Notes: generated by a model from the sequence alone, not told the origin. A DNA stretch of 57,734 bases from Stenotrophomonas sp. MYb238 (GCF_009496535.1 NZ_WIDL01000009.1:1-57734), one strand, 5' to 3'; shown: positions 27,740 to 38,125, counted from the stretch's first letter. Numbers and translations are program-made.

Positions 27740-28684
27740 ATGCGCATCGGGATCGTCGTGGATTCGGCCTGCGACCTGCCGGCCGACTTCATCCGCGAAC
27801 ACAGGCTGATACTGCTGCCGATCACGGTCCGGATCGGCGAAGCCGTGCTGGCCGACCACCGCGAGGAGGACGCCACCCTCAACTTCCTCGATACCCACGT
27901 GGCCGAACGCGGCGCCGAGGCGGAAACCATCCCCTTCAGCGTCAATCAGATCCGCGACCTGTTCCTGCAGCACCTGGTCATCGACTACGACCACGTGTTC
28001 TGCCTGACCATCACCAAGACCCGCAGCCCGATCCACGACAACGCGCTGCAGGCCAGCTTCGCCATCCTCAACGAGTACCGGCCGATCCGCCAGGCCGCCG
28101 GCCACAACTCGCCGTTCGCCCTGCGCGTGGTCGACACCCAGAACCTGTTCGCCGCGCAGGCGGTGACCGCGGTGGAAGCGGTGCGGCTGCGCGAGGCCGG
28201 CGCCAGCGTGGCGCAGATGCGCGAACGGCTGGAGGAGCTGGCCGGCAACGTGCACGGCTACATGGTCACCCGCGACCTCTACTACATGCGCGCCCGCGCC
28301 CGCCACAAGGGCGACCGCAGCGTCGGCCTGCTCACCGCCGCGCTGGGCAGCGCGCTGGACATCAAGCCGGTGCTGCACGGCTACCGCGGCGAGACCGCGC
28401 CGGCGGCCAAGATCAAGGGCTTCGACAACGCGGTGAAGCGGCTGTTCGATTTCGTCGGCCAGCGCGTGGAGCAGGGCCTGCTGACGCCGGTGGTCTGCGC
28501 CAGCTACGGCGGCCCGCTCGACGAACTGCGCGCCCTGCCCGGCTACGCCGCCCTGCGCGAGACCTGCCAGGCGCGCGGCGTGGCCCTGCTCGAAAGCGTG
28601 ATGAGCCTGACCGGCATGGTCAATGTCGGCAAGGGCGCGGTGACGGTCGGCTTCGCCGACGTCCCGCACGAATTCGAGGCCTGA
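27740..28684 (+). CDS. DegV family fatty-acid-binding protein
   Basis: 314 aa. The N-terminal IGIVVDSACDLP and the later VVDTQNLFAAQ, DLYYMRARAR and SALDIKPVLHGYRGE are DegV landmarks. The family binds fatty acids and in firmicutes acts with fatty acid kinase; in proteobacteria its role is less clear. Longer than the usual 280 aa by roughly 30 residues. An upstream GGGGAGG gives a good ribosome site. No kinase partner is nearby. Confidence 0.88.
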   Translation: MRIGIVVDSACDLPADFIREHRLILLPITVRIGEAVLADHREEDATLNFLDTHVAERGAEAETIPFSVNQIRDLFLQHLVIDYDHVFCLTITKTRSPIHDNALQASFAILNEYRPIRQAAGHNSPFALRVVDTQNLFAAQAVTAVEAVRLREAGASVAQMRERLEELAGNVHGYMVTRDLYYMRARARHKGDRSVGLLTAALGSALDIKPVLHGYRGETAPAAKIKGFDNAVKRLFDFVGQRVEQGLLTPVVCASYGGPLDELRALPGYAALRETCQARGVALLESVMSLTGMVNVGKGAVTVGFADVPHEFEA

Positions 28685-28752
28685 TCCGCGCCGGCGTGTA
28701 CGCGGACGCGACGCCGGCCACGCCACACTGTCTTTCCCAAGGAGACCTCCGC

Positions 28753-29091
28753 ATGCCCGTGCACTACTCGATCTCGCTGCCCGACCCCGCCGCCGCCCGC
28801 GGCACCGACCCGCGCCTGTCCTTCACCGCCAACGGTGCCGATGCCTTCGCCGAACAGCTGCAGCAAGCCCTGCGCACGCCCGAACTGTTCGAGCGCTGGC
28901 GCGCCACCCAGGAAGAACCCGACGATGTCGACCCGAGCTGGGGCGCGACCGATCCGGACGCGACGGTGAGCGGCAGGCAGTCGGACCTGCGCATCGACCT
29001 GGTCGCCGTCACCCGCATTCCCGGCGACGTGCTCAAGCAGCGCCTGCGCTGGCTGGCCGGCAGCCATTGGGAACTGCGCGACGTGCGCTGA
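28753..29091 (+). CDS. Small uncharacterised protein
   Basis: 112 aa beginning at an ATG behind AAGGAGACC. No family recognised. It is soluble and acidic in the middle (TQEEPDDVD), with a C-terminal stretch resembling a short alpha/beta domain (LRIDLVAVTRIPGDV). It sits 68 bp after degV and 4 bp before the PP-loop ATPase gene, so it is probably in an operon with the latter. Codon use matches the neighbours, supporting a real gene. Confidence 0.65.
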   Translation: MPVHYSISLPDPAAARGTDPRLSFTANGADAFAEQLQQALRTPELFERWRATQEEPDDVDPSWGATDPDATVSGRQSDLRIDLVAVTRIPGDVLKQRLRWLAGSHWELRDVR

Positions 29092-29095
29092 GCGG

Positions 29096-29773
29096 GTGAT
29101 CCCCGTCCTGTTGTCCTGGAGCGGCGGCAAGGACGCCGCCTGGGCGCTGCATGTCCTGCGCCAGCGCGGCGACGTGGAGGTCGTGGCACTGCTCAGCACG
29201 CTGACCGAAGGCTACGACCGCTCCTCGATGCAGGGCGTGCGCGAGGCGGTGCTGCGGATGCAGGCCGACGCCGCCGGCCTGCCGCTGCTGCGCGCCTGGA
29301 TCCCGCAGGACTGCGACAACGCCGGCTACCTGCGGCGCATGGCGCAGGCGCTGGACGGCGCGCGCCGGCGGTGGCCGGGGCTGCGCACGCTCGCCTTTGG
29401 CGACCTGCTGCTGGAGGACATCCGCCAGTGGCGCCAGCAGCAATACGCGGCACTGGACTGGGACTGCCTGTTTCCCCTGTTCGGGCGCGACACCGCCGCG
29501 CTCGCGCGGCAGATGATCGACGCCGGCCTGCGCGCGCGGCTGTGCTGCGTGGACACGCAGGTCCTGGATGCCGCCTTCGCCGGGCGCGCGTTCGACCACG
29601 CCCTGCTCGACGCACTGCCCGCCGGCATCGACGCCTGCGGCGAGAACGGCGAGTTCCATACCTGCGTCAGCGCCGGGCCGATGTTCCGCGCGCCGCTGGA
29701 CCTGCGCGCGGGAGAGACGGTGCTGCGCGAGGCGCGCTACGCCTATACGGATTTCATGCCGTCACCGGACTGA
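29096..29773 (+). CDS. PP-loop ATPase, diphthine-ammonia-ligase-like
   Basis: 225 aa from a GTG start 4 bp after the previous stop. The PP-loop is SWSGGKDAAWAL (residues 7-18), and the C-terminal GENGEFHTCV is typical of the Dph6/adenosine-nucleotide alpha-hydrolase group. Eukaryotic Dph6 amidates diphthine; bacteria lack diphthamide, so the substrate here is unknown. Cytosolic. It converges on the GGDEF gene with 81 bp between them. Confidence 0.85.
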   Translation: MIPVLLSWSGGKDAAWALHVLRQRGDVEVVALLSTLTEGYDRSSMQGVREAVLRMQADAAGLPLLRAWIPQDCDNAGYLRRMAQALDGARRRWPGLRTLAFGDLLLEDIRQWRQQQYAALDWDCLFPLFGRDTAALARQMIDAGLRARLCCVDTQVLDAAFAGRAFDHALLDALPAGIDACGENGEFHTCVSAGPMFRAPLDLRAGETVLREARYAYTDFMPSPD

Positions 29774-29854
29774 CATGCTGCCGGGTTGTCCTCCTTCTGC
29801 TTCTGCCAGGAGAGAGGCACAAACCGCGCAGGGGCCACGACCGGCGGACCAGGT

Positions 29855-31309
29855 TCAATCCACGCTGGACGGCGCGGGCAGGCTGATCGCCATGTCCTGC
29901 CCCGGCCCGGCTTCCACCCACGTTTCCACGCGGTTGCGGCCGGCATTCTTGGCCGCGTACAGCGCGGTATCCGCACCGGCCAGCAGTACTTCCGGTGGCT
30001 GTGGCCGCGATGGCCGCATGCCGGCCACGCCGACACTGATGGTCACCGCTTGCGGCAACACGCCCGCTGGAATGGCCTGCACCGCCGCGCGCAGGCGTTC
30101 GCCCAGTTCGCGCGCGCTTTCCGGGCACGTGGCCGGCGCCACCACCGCGAACTCCTCGCCGCCATAACGCGCCACCAGGTCGCCGTCGCGCGCCGCGGTG
30201 GCCTGCAGCATCGCCGCCACCTCGCGCAGGCATCGATCCCCCGCCGGATGGCCGTAGGTATCGTTGAACCGCTTGAAATGGTCGATGTCGATCAGCAGCA
30301 GCGACAGCGCGCTCTCCTGCCGGCATGCGCGGCTCCATTCGACCTGCAGCACGGCATCGAACTGGCGGCGGTTGGCAACGCCGGTCAATCCATCAAGCCG
30401 CGCGAGCGCGTCCAGTGCCGCCTGCCGTTCCAGCAGCCCGATCTGCAGCAGCGTGCTGCGCAGGCCGAAGCCCAGGATCGCCGCCATGAAGCCGGCCAGC
30501 GCCCAGTACCGGGCGTGATCCACCACCAGCGTGGCGACCACCAGCAGCAACAGCGGCAGGATCATCGGCCCGCCCGCCTGCACGGCATGCCGCAACCGCG
30601 GGCGCTCGACGGCAGGGACGGATCCGCGCGCGCGCAGTGCCAGCACCGCCAGCAGCAGGAAGGGCAGGTCGATCAGCAGGTCGGCGTACTGGCCGAACGG
30701 GATGTAGGCCGCGACGTGGTTGATGTAGCCGGCAACCGCGAGATAGGCCAGCGCGTAGATCGCCAGCACGCGGAAGAACGCGCGCCGGTCCGGCAGATCC
30801 ATGCTGGCCCAGCGCAGCAGCGCGAATGCCGCGATGCAGGCGTTCTGGATGTCGAACATCAGGCGCAGGCCGTTCATGCCGGCATCGCCGGCGTTGGCGT
30901 GGTAGCGGGTATGCAGGAAGAACAGCACGCCCAGCAGGGCCGCCAGCACGGCGTCGATCAGGCTGATCGCCCAGCGCTCGCGCCGGGCGCGCGCCAGCAC
31001 GAACACCAGCGGCACGCCGTAGGCCACATACAGCAGCAGGCTGATCTGCGGTGTGTCGGTGGCATCGCCCGCACGCACCGCATCGACCATGTTCATGGCC
31101 ATGCCGCCCGCCCACAGCAACATGGCCAGCGCGGTGGCCCGCCAGCCCGGCGCGGCCCGCTGCTGCCGCCCTTGCCACAGGCATGCGGCGGCGGCCAGCA
31201 CCGGCGCGGCGATGAGGAAGCAGAACGACAGGACGGTCGCCGATGCCGGCAGCATCGCCAGCACCAGGCCATGGCACAACACGAACAGGAGCGCCAGCAC
31301 CCGCGGCAT
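29855..31309 (-). CDS. Membrane diguanylate cyclase (GGDEF)
   Basis: 484 aa. Residues 1-290 contain about seven to eight hydrophobic helices and no recognised extracellular sensor domain. A short coiled stretch leads into a GGDEF domain with DGLTGVANRR and the active-site signature GGEEF (near 405). The inhibitory I-site RxxD (RDGD) lies exactly five residues before it, so the cyclase should be active and feedback-inhibited by cyclic di-GMP. The signal sensed by the membrane part is unknown. Confidence 0.9.
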   Translation of the reverse strand: MPRVLALLFVLCHGLVLAMLPASATVLSFCFLIAAPVLAAAACLWQGRQQRAAPGWRATALAMLLWAGGMAMNMVDAVRAGDATDTPQISLLLYVAYGVPLVFVLARARRERWAISLIDAVLAALLGVLFFLHTRYHANAGDAGMNGLRLMFDIQNACIAAFALLRWASMDLPDRRAFFRVLAIYALAYLAVAGYINHVAAYIPFGQYADLLIDLPFLLLAVLALRARGSVPAVERPRLRHAVQAGGPMILPLLLLVVATLVVDHARYWALAGFMAAILGFGLRSTLLQIGLLERQAALDALARLDGLTGVANRRQFDAVLQVEWSRACRQESALSLLLIDIDHFKRFNDTYGHPAGDRCLREVAAMLQATAARDGDLVARYGGEEFAVVAPATCPESARELGERLRAAVQAIPAGVLPQAVTISVGVAGMRPSRPQPPEVLLAGADTALYAAKNAGRNRVETWVEAGPGQDMAISLPAPSSVD

Positions 31310-31406
31310 GCCTTCCCCTTGTCAGCGCCGAGGGTCCGACGATAACAAAGGCCCGCGTGTGGAACGCGCGACGATCCGCGCGCTCCTTCATCCTGCCGAC
31401 GCCGGC

Positions 31407-32243
31407 TCAGGCCATGGCGCGGGCGTGATGGGCGATGTGCTCGCCGATGAAGCTGGCGATGAAGTAATAGCTGTGGTCGTAGCCCGACCGCAGCTGCAGC
31501 TGCAGCGGATGGCCCACGGTTGCGCAGGCCTCCTGCAGCAGCTGCGGGCGCAGCTGGTTGTCGAGGAACTCGTCGGCCCCGCCCTGCTCGACCAGCAGCG
31601 GCAGGCGTTCGGTCGCGTCCGCCACCAGCGCGGTGGCATCGTACTGCCGCCACGCATCGCGGTCCTGGCCCAGGTAGGCGGCGAACGCCTTCTCGCCCCA
31701 CGGCACCTGCGACGGCGCCACGATCGGCGAGAACGCCGACACGCTGCGGTAGCGGCCCGGGTTGCGCAACGCGATCACCAGCGCGCCGTGCCCGCCCATC
31801 GAATGGCCGCTGATCGCACGCGCGTCGCCGGCCGGGAAATGCGCCTCGACCAGTGCCGGCAGCTCGTCGACCACGTAGTCGTACATCCGGTAGTGCGGCG
31901 CCCACGGCTGCTGCGTGGCGTTGACGTAGAAGCCGGCGCCCTTGCCCAGGTCGTAGCCTTCGGCGTCGGGCACGTCGTCGCCGCGCGGGCTGGTATCGGG
32001 CACGACCAGGATGAGGCCATGCTCGGCGGCGTAGCGCTGCGCGCCGGCCTTGGTGATGAAGTTCTGCTCGGTGCAGGTCAGGCCCGACAGCCAGTACAGC
32101 ACCGGCAGCTTCGCCCCGCTTTCGGCCTGCGGCGGCAGATAGACGGCGACGCTCATGTCGCAGCCCAGCGTCTCCGAACGGTGCCGGTAGACATCCTGCC
32201 AGCCGCCGAAGCAGGCGCGGTGTTCAAGGCGTTCCATCGTCAT
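31407..32243 (-). CDS. fghA: S-formylglutathione hydrolase
   Basis: 278 aa. Esterase-D fold with YWLSGLTCTEQNF, nucleophile Ser in SGHSMGGHGAL (near 148), an aspartate in GGADEFLDNQL and a histidine in SGYDHSYYFI. It hydrolyses S-formylglutathione to formate and glutathione, the last step of the glutathione route for formaldehyde. Start at 32243 chosen because the ATG lies in TGAGATG after the stop of the preceding gene, with GGGAG upstream. Last gene of the frm operon. Confidence 0.93.
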   Translation of the reverse strand: MTMERLEHRACFGGWQDVYRHRSETLGCDMSVAVYLPPQAESGAKLPVLYWLSGLTCTEQNFITKAGAQRYAAEHGLILVVPDTSPRGDDVPDAEGYDLGKGAGFYVNATQQPWAPHYRMYDYVVDELPALVEAHFPAGDARAISGHSMGGHGALVIALRNPGRYRSVSAFSPIVAPSQVPWGEKAFAAYLGQDRDAWRQYDATALVADATERLPLLVEQGGADEFLDNQLRPQLLQEACATVGHPLQLQLRSGYDHSYYFIASFIGEHIAHHARAMA

Positions 32244-32244
32244 C

Positions 32245-32583
32245 TCAGTCAACTCCCGATGCAGGCCAAAGGCGGATCTCGCAGGTCTTCAACACCTCCA
32301 GGTCGCCCTTCACCTCGATCCGCGAAGCGTTGGCCAGAGCGCAGACACGCGAAGCGTAGTACGCCTCGGGGATATCCTCATACTCGTCGGGCGCGGCGAT
32401 CAACACGCCCGCGGTAACGAAGCCCGCGTTCTTCCATGCCCGGTCCAGCGACGACAGGATCAGCTGATCGATCTTCACCCGGTCGAACTCCTGCAGCCGC
32501 GCTACCGCCTCGCGCGCTTCCTGGCCATCGCCCATGCCGGCCAGCGCGGCGGCCAATCCTTCTTTATCGAACATCGCGCTCAT
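32245..32583 (-). CDS. Small conserved-looking protein inside the formaldehyde operon
   Basis: 112 aa between adhC and fghA, joined to both by TGAGATG junctions, so it is translationally coupled on each side. No family recognised. It is soluble, and the first half is helical. The second half (GVLIAAPDEYEDIPEAYYASRV) looks like an alpha/beta fold with two cysteines (ALANAS and LKTCEIRL contexts). The tight junctions make it very probably a real component of formaldehyde detoxification or of regulation of the pathway. I cannot assign a biochemical role. Confidence 0.8.
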   Translation of the reverse strand: MSAMFDKEGLAAALAGMGDGQEAREAVARLQEFDRVKIDQLILSSLDRAWKNAGFVTAGVLIAAPDEYEDIPEAYYASRVCALANASRIEVKGDLEVLKTCEIRLWPASGVD

Positions 32584-32584
32584 C

Positions 32585-33850
<1,266 letters not shown>

Positions 33851-33854
<4 letters not shown>

Positions 33855-34126
33855 TTCAGGTAGGAGCGGATCAGGCCGGACATCTCGGCCACGCGCGCGG
33901 CGCGCTGCGCGGCCGACTGCGCCGGCTGGCCGAATTCCTCGCGCAGATGGGCCTCCATCACTTCGGACATCAACCCGTTGACGGCACCGCGGATGGCCGC
34001 GATCTGCTGCAGCACCGGCCCGCAGTCGGCGCCGGCCTCCAGCGCGCGCTCCAGCGCATCGCACTGCCCGCGGATGCGCCGCACCCGCGCCAGCACCTTC
34101 TTCTTTTCCTCGGGGGAATGCGGCAC
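33851..34126 (-). CDS. frmR: Formaldehyde-sensing repressor FrmR
   Basis: 91 aa from a GTG start with AGGAG about 8 bp upstream; the in-frame ATG at 34180 would add 18 residues unlike the family and cross the operator. It is a CsoR/RcnR-type all-helical repressor. Pro2 and Cys35, the residues that formaldehyde crosslinks in E. coli FrmR, are both at the expected positions. An extra Cys22 (RGQCDAL) is present. It should repress its own promoter and adhC-fghA until formaldehyde arrives. The stop codon is provided by a REP element. Confidence 0.92.
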
Positions 34127-34143
34127 GCGCCCGCTCCTATCCT

Positions 34144-34160
34144 GTACTGGGGGACAGTAT
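34144..34160 (-). promoter_or_regulatory. FrmR-type operator overlapping the frmR promoter
   Basis: TACTG-GGGGA-CAGTA (34145-34159) is a perfect 5-bp inverted repeat around a G tract, the form of operator used by CsoR/RcnR/FrmR regulators. On the minus strand TATACT (34157-34162) reads as a -10 box and overlaps the operator; no good -35 is seen. It lies 18 bp upstream of the frmR start codon. Confidence 0.65.
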
Positions 34161-34180
34161 ATTGGAAAATCGTTGCGCAT

Positions 34181-34635
34181 CCAGCGCGCGGCAGCGGCGC
34201 AGGGGATGCCCCGCCGTGCGGAGCCCGGCTGACGACGGGCAAAGCGTCATGCGGCCGCGCCGTCCGCCTTCACGGCCATGCCGGCGGCGGCTCCTGATCG
34301 CTTGGGGCCAGCCGCCATGCTCCTATCGGAGACATCGCCGGAACGGAGCATGGAGGGAGATATCCCCGGGATACGCCACGCGCATCTCGTTTCCGACATG
34401 GCGGAACATCCGCATGCCGAACCGGTCGGCAAACGGCGCCCCGGCCGTCATCCGCCCCGAAGCATGGAAAACATCGGACAGCGGCAGGTCGCGCATCCGT
34501 CCCACCCGGCGCAGCGCGGCGCAGCGCGGCGCGGCACAGGATCGCCCCGAAGTCGGCGAGCCCGCTTTCCAGCGCACGCATCAGGTCCGCATCTTCAAGC
34601 CAGGACGCAAGGCCGGGCCGTCGCGCCGCGACGGC
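34181..34635. other. 455-bp region without an intact gene; possible degraded reading frame
   Basis: On the minus strand two overlapping frames between about 34600 and 34323 read protein-like pieces: MRALESGLADFGAILCR, then in another frame LSDVFHASGRMTAGAPF and MRMFRHVGNEMRVAYPGD. They could be joined by one frameshift in the GCGCAGCGCGGC repeats near 34515-34540. This could be a decayed gene, but no family was recognised and chance is not excluded. Confidence 0.25.
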
Positions 34636-34884
34636 TCAGCCGCCGCAACCGCCGCAGCATTCCGAAGGCACGCGCTCCAGCTGCGCGGCGGAGATCGGCA
34701 GCCCGCCGCGGCCCAGTGCCGGCAGCAGGCTGTGTTCGTCCAGCAGGGTCGAGATGCGCAGCACCCGGCTGAGCGGCTCGATGTCCAGCAGGACGGAAGG
34801 ATCGGCATCCTGCAGCGCGTCTTCCAGCACCTGCAGGTCCGGCGCCGTGCCGGACAGGGAAATCCTGAATTGCGTCATCGACAT
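34636..34884 (-). CDS. Small protein with C-terminal cysteine cluster CCGGCGG
   Basis: 82 aa starting MSMTQFRI; ATG at 34878 is an alternative. The body (about 1-72) resembles a compact ferredoxin-like alpha/beta domain, and the last seven residues are CCGGCGG with three cysteines and no other cysteines in the protein. Such a tail suggests metal or Fe-S binding or a redox role. The start codon is preceded by GGGAGC. No family name recalled. Isolated between the frm operon and the GST gene, all on the minus strand. Confidence 0.65.
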   Translation of the reverse strand: MSMTQFRISLSGTAPDLQVLEDALQDADPSVLLDIEPLSRVLRISTLLDEHSLLPALGRGGLPISAAQLERVPSECCGGCGG

Positions 34885-35030
34885 GCTCCCGGGGCGATGC
34901 ACGCGACCGGATGCCCGCCCCGCGGCCGTCCCGGCGGCGGGCGACCGTGCCCGCCCGCCGATACTGCGTGCCCGCAGCGGCGTCCGCCCTGACCGGGGTC
35001 AAGCCGCCGTGCGACCGCGCGGTCGGCGGC

Positions 35031-35666
35031 TCAGCCGCCGGCCACCAGCGCGTCGTCGAGCGCTGTGGCGCGCTGCCAGGCCGGACGCGCGCGCAGGCGT
35101 GCACCGTAGTCGGCGAAGGCCGGCCGCTCGGGCAGGGTCTTGAACATCATGCCCCACAGCACCTGGCTGCCCAGGTAGACATCGGCGGCGCTGAAACGTT
35201 CGCCAAGCAGCCACGGCGCGGCGCCGGCGACGGCCTTCTCCAGCGTGTCGACCATCTGGTCGAAACTGCCGTAGCCCACCAGGCCCGCCTTTTCCGGCGG
35301 CGCCAGCAGGCCCAGCGCCTTGGCGCTGGCCGCCGCCTCGACCGGGCCGGCGGCGAAGAACAGCCAGCGGAAGTAACTGCCGCGCAGCGGGTCGTCCAGC
35401 GCCGGCGCCAGCCCGGCCCGCGGGAAGACATCGGCCAGGTAGCTGCAGATGGCGGCGGCCTCGGTGACCGCCACGCCGCGATGGACGATGGCCGGCACCT
35501 TGCCCATGGGATTGATGGCCAGGTAATCGGCCGACTTCATGCCCTCGCCGTAGCCCAGCACTTCGGTGCGGTAGGGCTGGCCCGTCTCTTCCAGCATCCA
35601 GCGCACGATGCGGCCGCGCGACTGCGGGTGGGTATAGAAGACGATCTCGTCCGCGGTGTTGCCCAT
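35031..35666 (-). CDS. Glutathione S-transferase family protein
   Basis: 211 aa. The thioredoxin-like N-terminal domain (residues 1-82) has the cis-proline region NPMGKVPAIV and the glutathione-binding VTEAAAICSYLAD, and the C-terminal helical domain ends with a typical LRARPAWQRA. The catalytic residue is likely the serine in THPQSRGR near residue 16. It conjugates or reduces substrates using glutathione, and lies 53 bp downstream of gshA on the same strand, so it may share its transcript. Confidence 0.88.
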   Translation of the reverse strand: MGNTADEIVFYTHPQSRGRIVRWMLEETGQPYRTEVLGYGEGMKSADYLAINPMGKVPAIVHRGVAVTEAAAICSYLADVFPRAGLAPALDDPLRGSYFRWLFFAAGPVEAAASAKALGLLAPPEKAGLVGYGSFDQMVDTLEKAVAGAAPWLLGERFSAADVYLGSQVLWGMMFKTLPERPAFADYGARLRARPAWQRATALDDALVAGG

Positions 35667-35719
35667 GCGCCTGACTCCGGGAAAGGAGCCGGCAGTCTAG
35701 CAACGCGGCCGACGCCGCA

Positions 35720-37138
35720 TCAGTAGGCGAACTCGCCGAACACCGGATCGACGCTGCCGTTCCAGGCACCGTGGAACAGGTCCAGTTTGCGCTCGGCGGC
35801 GGTCCTGCCGGAATCGACGATCTCCTGCAGCACGTCGAGGAAACGCGTCTCGTCCTGGCCGTCGCCGTTGAGCGCGGCGCGGCGGCGCAGGCCTTCGCGC
35901 GAGATCTCCAGCGCGCGCCGCGCCAGGTCGCGCACGCTGCCGCCGCGGAACGGCAGGTTCATCGCCTGCCGCGGCACGCCGTCGCGCAGCGCATGGCGCT
36001 CGGCCAGGCTGAAATCCCGGACCAGGTCCCAGGCCGCGTCCAGCGCCGCGTCGTCGTACAGCAGGCCCACCCAGAACGCAGGAAGGGCGCAGATGCGGCT
36101 CCACGGGCCGCTGTCGGCGCCGCGCATCTCCAGGTATTTCTTCAGCCGCACTTCCGGGAAGGCGGTGGTCATGTGGTCGGACCAGTCGCGCAGCGTCGGC
36201 AGCGCGCCGGGCAGCACATCCAGCTCGCCCTTGAGGAACCTGCGGAACGACTTGCCGCTGGCATCGACATAGACGCCATCGCGGTAGGAGAAATACATCG
36301 GCACGTCGAGCAGGTAGTCGACGTAGCGCTCGTAGCCGAAGCCGTCCTCGAACACGAAGTCGAGCATGCCGGTGCGGCCGGCGTCGGTGTCGGTCCAGAT
36401 GTGCGAGCGGTAGCTGAGGTAGCCGTTGGGCCTGCCCTCGGTGAACGGCGAGTCGGCGAACAGCGCGGTGGCGACCGGCTGCAGCGCCAGCGACACGCGG
36501 AACTTCTTCACCATGTCCGCCTCGGAGGCGTAGTCCAGGTTGACCTGGACGGTGCTGGTGCGGGTCATCATGTCCAGGCCGAGCGAGCCGACCTTGGGCA
36601 TGTACTCGCGCATGATGCGGTAGCGGCCCTTGGGCATCCACGGCATGTCCGCGCGCGCCCATTTCGGCTGGAAACCCATGCCGAGGAAACCCAGCCGCAG
36701 CTCGCCGGCCACCTGCGCGACCTCGTTGAGGTGGGTACCGGTTTCCACGCAGGTCTGGTGGATGGTTTCCAGCGCCGCGCCGGACAGCTCCAGCTGCCCC
36801 GCCGGCTCCAGCGTCACCGAGGCGCCGTCGCGCAGCAGGGCGATGGTGTTGCCGTTCTCCTGCACCGGTTCCCAGCCGAAGCGGGTCAGCCCGGTCAGCA
36901 GCGCCTGGATGCCGCGCTCGCCCTCGAAGGTCGGCGGGCGCAGGTCGTCCAGGCGGAACCCGAACTTCTCGTGCTCGGTGCCGATGCGCCACTGCGGGCG
37001 CGGCTTCTCGCCGGAGGCGAGCGCCTCCACCAGCTGCGAGCGGTCGGTAATGGGCGTATCGGCGACGTGGCTGGGGCTCGACAAGGGCTGGCTCGCAGTG
37101 GACTGGCTGGAGAAATAGGGGGCTGCCCCCGGCATCAC
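35720..37138 (-). CDS. gshA: Glutamate-cysteine ligase (plant/proteobacterial type)
   Basis: Up to 472 aa. It makes gamma-glutamylcysteine, the first step of glutathione synthesis. Recognised by [12 protein letters not shown] (near 50), [14 protein letters not shown] (near 170), the metal/substrate block [13 protein letters not shown] and [11 protein letters not shown]. This is the family shared by plants and alpha/gamma-proteobacteria, not the E. coli type. The start is uncertain: ATG at 37138 has no ribosome site, and a TTG at 37084 ([11 protein letters not shown]) could be the true start. Neighbouring GST and formaldehyde genes all use glutathione. Confidence 0.9.
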   Translation of the reverse strand: MMPGAAPYFSSQSTASQPLSSPSHVADTPITDRSQLVEALASGEKPRPQWRIGTEHEKFGFRLDDLRPPTFEGERGIQALLTGLTRFGWEPVQENGNTIALLRDGASVTLEPAGQLELSGAALETIHQTCVETGTHLNEVAQVAGELRLGFLGMGFQPKWARADMPWMPKGRYRIMREYMPKVGSLGLDMMTRTSTVQVNLDYASEADMVKKFRVSLALQPVATALFADSPFTEGRPNGYLSYRSHIWTDTDAGRTGMLDFVFEDGFGYERYVDYLLDVPMYFSYRDGVYVDASGKSFRRFLKGELDVLPGALPTLRDWSDHMTTAFPEVRLKKYLEMRGADSGPWSRICALPAFWVGLLYDDAALDAAWDLVRDFSLAERHALRDGVPRQAMNLPFRGGSVRDLARRALEISREGLRRRAALNGDGQDETRFLDVLQEIVDSGRTAAERKLDLFHGAWNGSVDPVFGEFAY

Positions 37139-37420
37139 GGGAACCGGCCCGCGATCCGTCGCGCTCGTCCCGCCTCCCGCACGGCCGGCAATGCACGCGT
37201 ATCGATACGCCGCGCTTGCTGCGCTCCGCCACGGGCCGCCGGCCCTCGCTCACGATGGATCGCGAACAGCTTCCGAGCGCGCACTATATCGCGGCGCCTC
37301 TTTCCGGCATGTCGCGGTGACGGTTTTCAGCATCCCACCGGCAGCGACTTGACCCTGGTTCGCAGCCGCGGCTGCGAGTCATTCCAGCTATGGCCGACCG
37401 GCCGCCCTACACTGGCGGCC

Positions 37421-38125
37421 ATGAAACGCCCCCTGCACAAGGAAGTACACCGCTCCGATCGCGTCGGCTGGCTGCGCGCGGCCGTGCTCGGCGCCAACGA
37501 CGGCATCGTCTCCGTCGCCGGGCTGGTGGTCGGCATCGCCGCCAGCGGCGCGCCGGCCTCGACCGTACTGGCCACCGGCGTGGCCGGCACGGTCGCCGGC
37601 GCGATGTCGATGGCCGCCGGCGAGTACGTATCCGTGCAGTCGCAGGCCGACACCGAGCATGCCGACCTGGCGCTCGAACGCCGCGAGCTGCACGAGGATC
37701 CGCATACCGAGTTGGAGGAACTGGCCGGCATCTACCGGCGCCGCGGGCTGACGCCCGAACTCGCGCACCAGGTGGCGGTGCAGCTCACCGCCCACGATGC
37801 GCTCGCCGCGCACGCGCGCGACGAACTGGGCATCACCGAGGAACTGCGCGCGCGGCCGTTGCAGGCGGCCGTGGCGTCGGCGGGCGCCTTCGTCGCCGGC
37901 GCGGCATTGCCTGTGACGACCGCCCTGTTCGCGCCGCACGCGCACGTGGCGCAGATCACCACCGCCTCCACCCTGGCCGGGCTGTGCATCACCGGCGCCA
38001 TGGCCGCCCAGGCCGGCGGCGCGCCGCGCCTGCGCGGCGCGCTGCGGGTGATGTTCTGGGGCGCGCTGGCGATGGGCGCGGCGGCGGCCATCGGCAACCT
38101 GTTCGATACCCACCTCGCCGGCTGA
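37421..38125 (+). CDS. VIT1/CCC1 family (Fe2+/Mn2+) transporter
   Basis: 234 aa with about five transmembrane helices. The first helix carries GANDGIVSVAGLVVG and the second AGAMSMAAGEYVSVQSQAD, both signatures of the family. A cytosolic acidic helical segment (about 75-145, LALERRELHEDPHTELEEL) supplies metal-binding glutamates. Members move iron or manganese out of the cytosol. The stop overlaps the AraC start by 1 nt (TGATG), so both are translated from one message. Confidence 0.88.
   Translation: MKRPLHKEVHRSDRVGWLRAAVLGANDGIVSVAGLVVGIAASGAPASTVLATGVAGTVAGAMSMAAGEYVSVQSQADTEHADLALERRELHEDPHTELEELAGIYRRRGLTPELAHQVAVQLTAHDALAAHARDELGITEELRARPLQAAVASAGAFVAGAALPVTTALFAPHAHVAQITTASTLAGLCITGAMAAQAGGAPRLRGALRVMFWGALAMGAAAAIGNLFDTHLAG

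Noticed and set aside
34590-34630. Resemblance of this stretch to the centre of the repeat at 7617-7696 (shared TTCAA.CC.GGA pattern)
   Set aside because: Match is too short and interrupted to call a second copy by eye.
37139-37420. gshA promoter with TATAGT as -10
   Set aside because: A TATAGT is present on the minus strand near 37282-37287 but no -35 box at proper distance, so it was not annotated.
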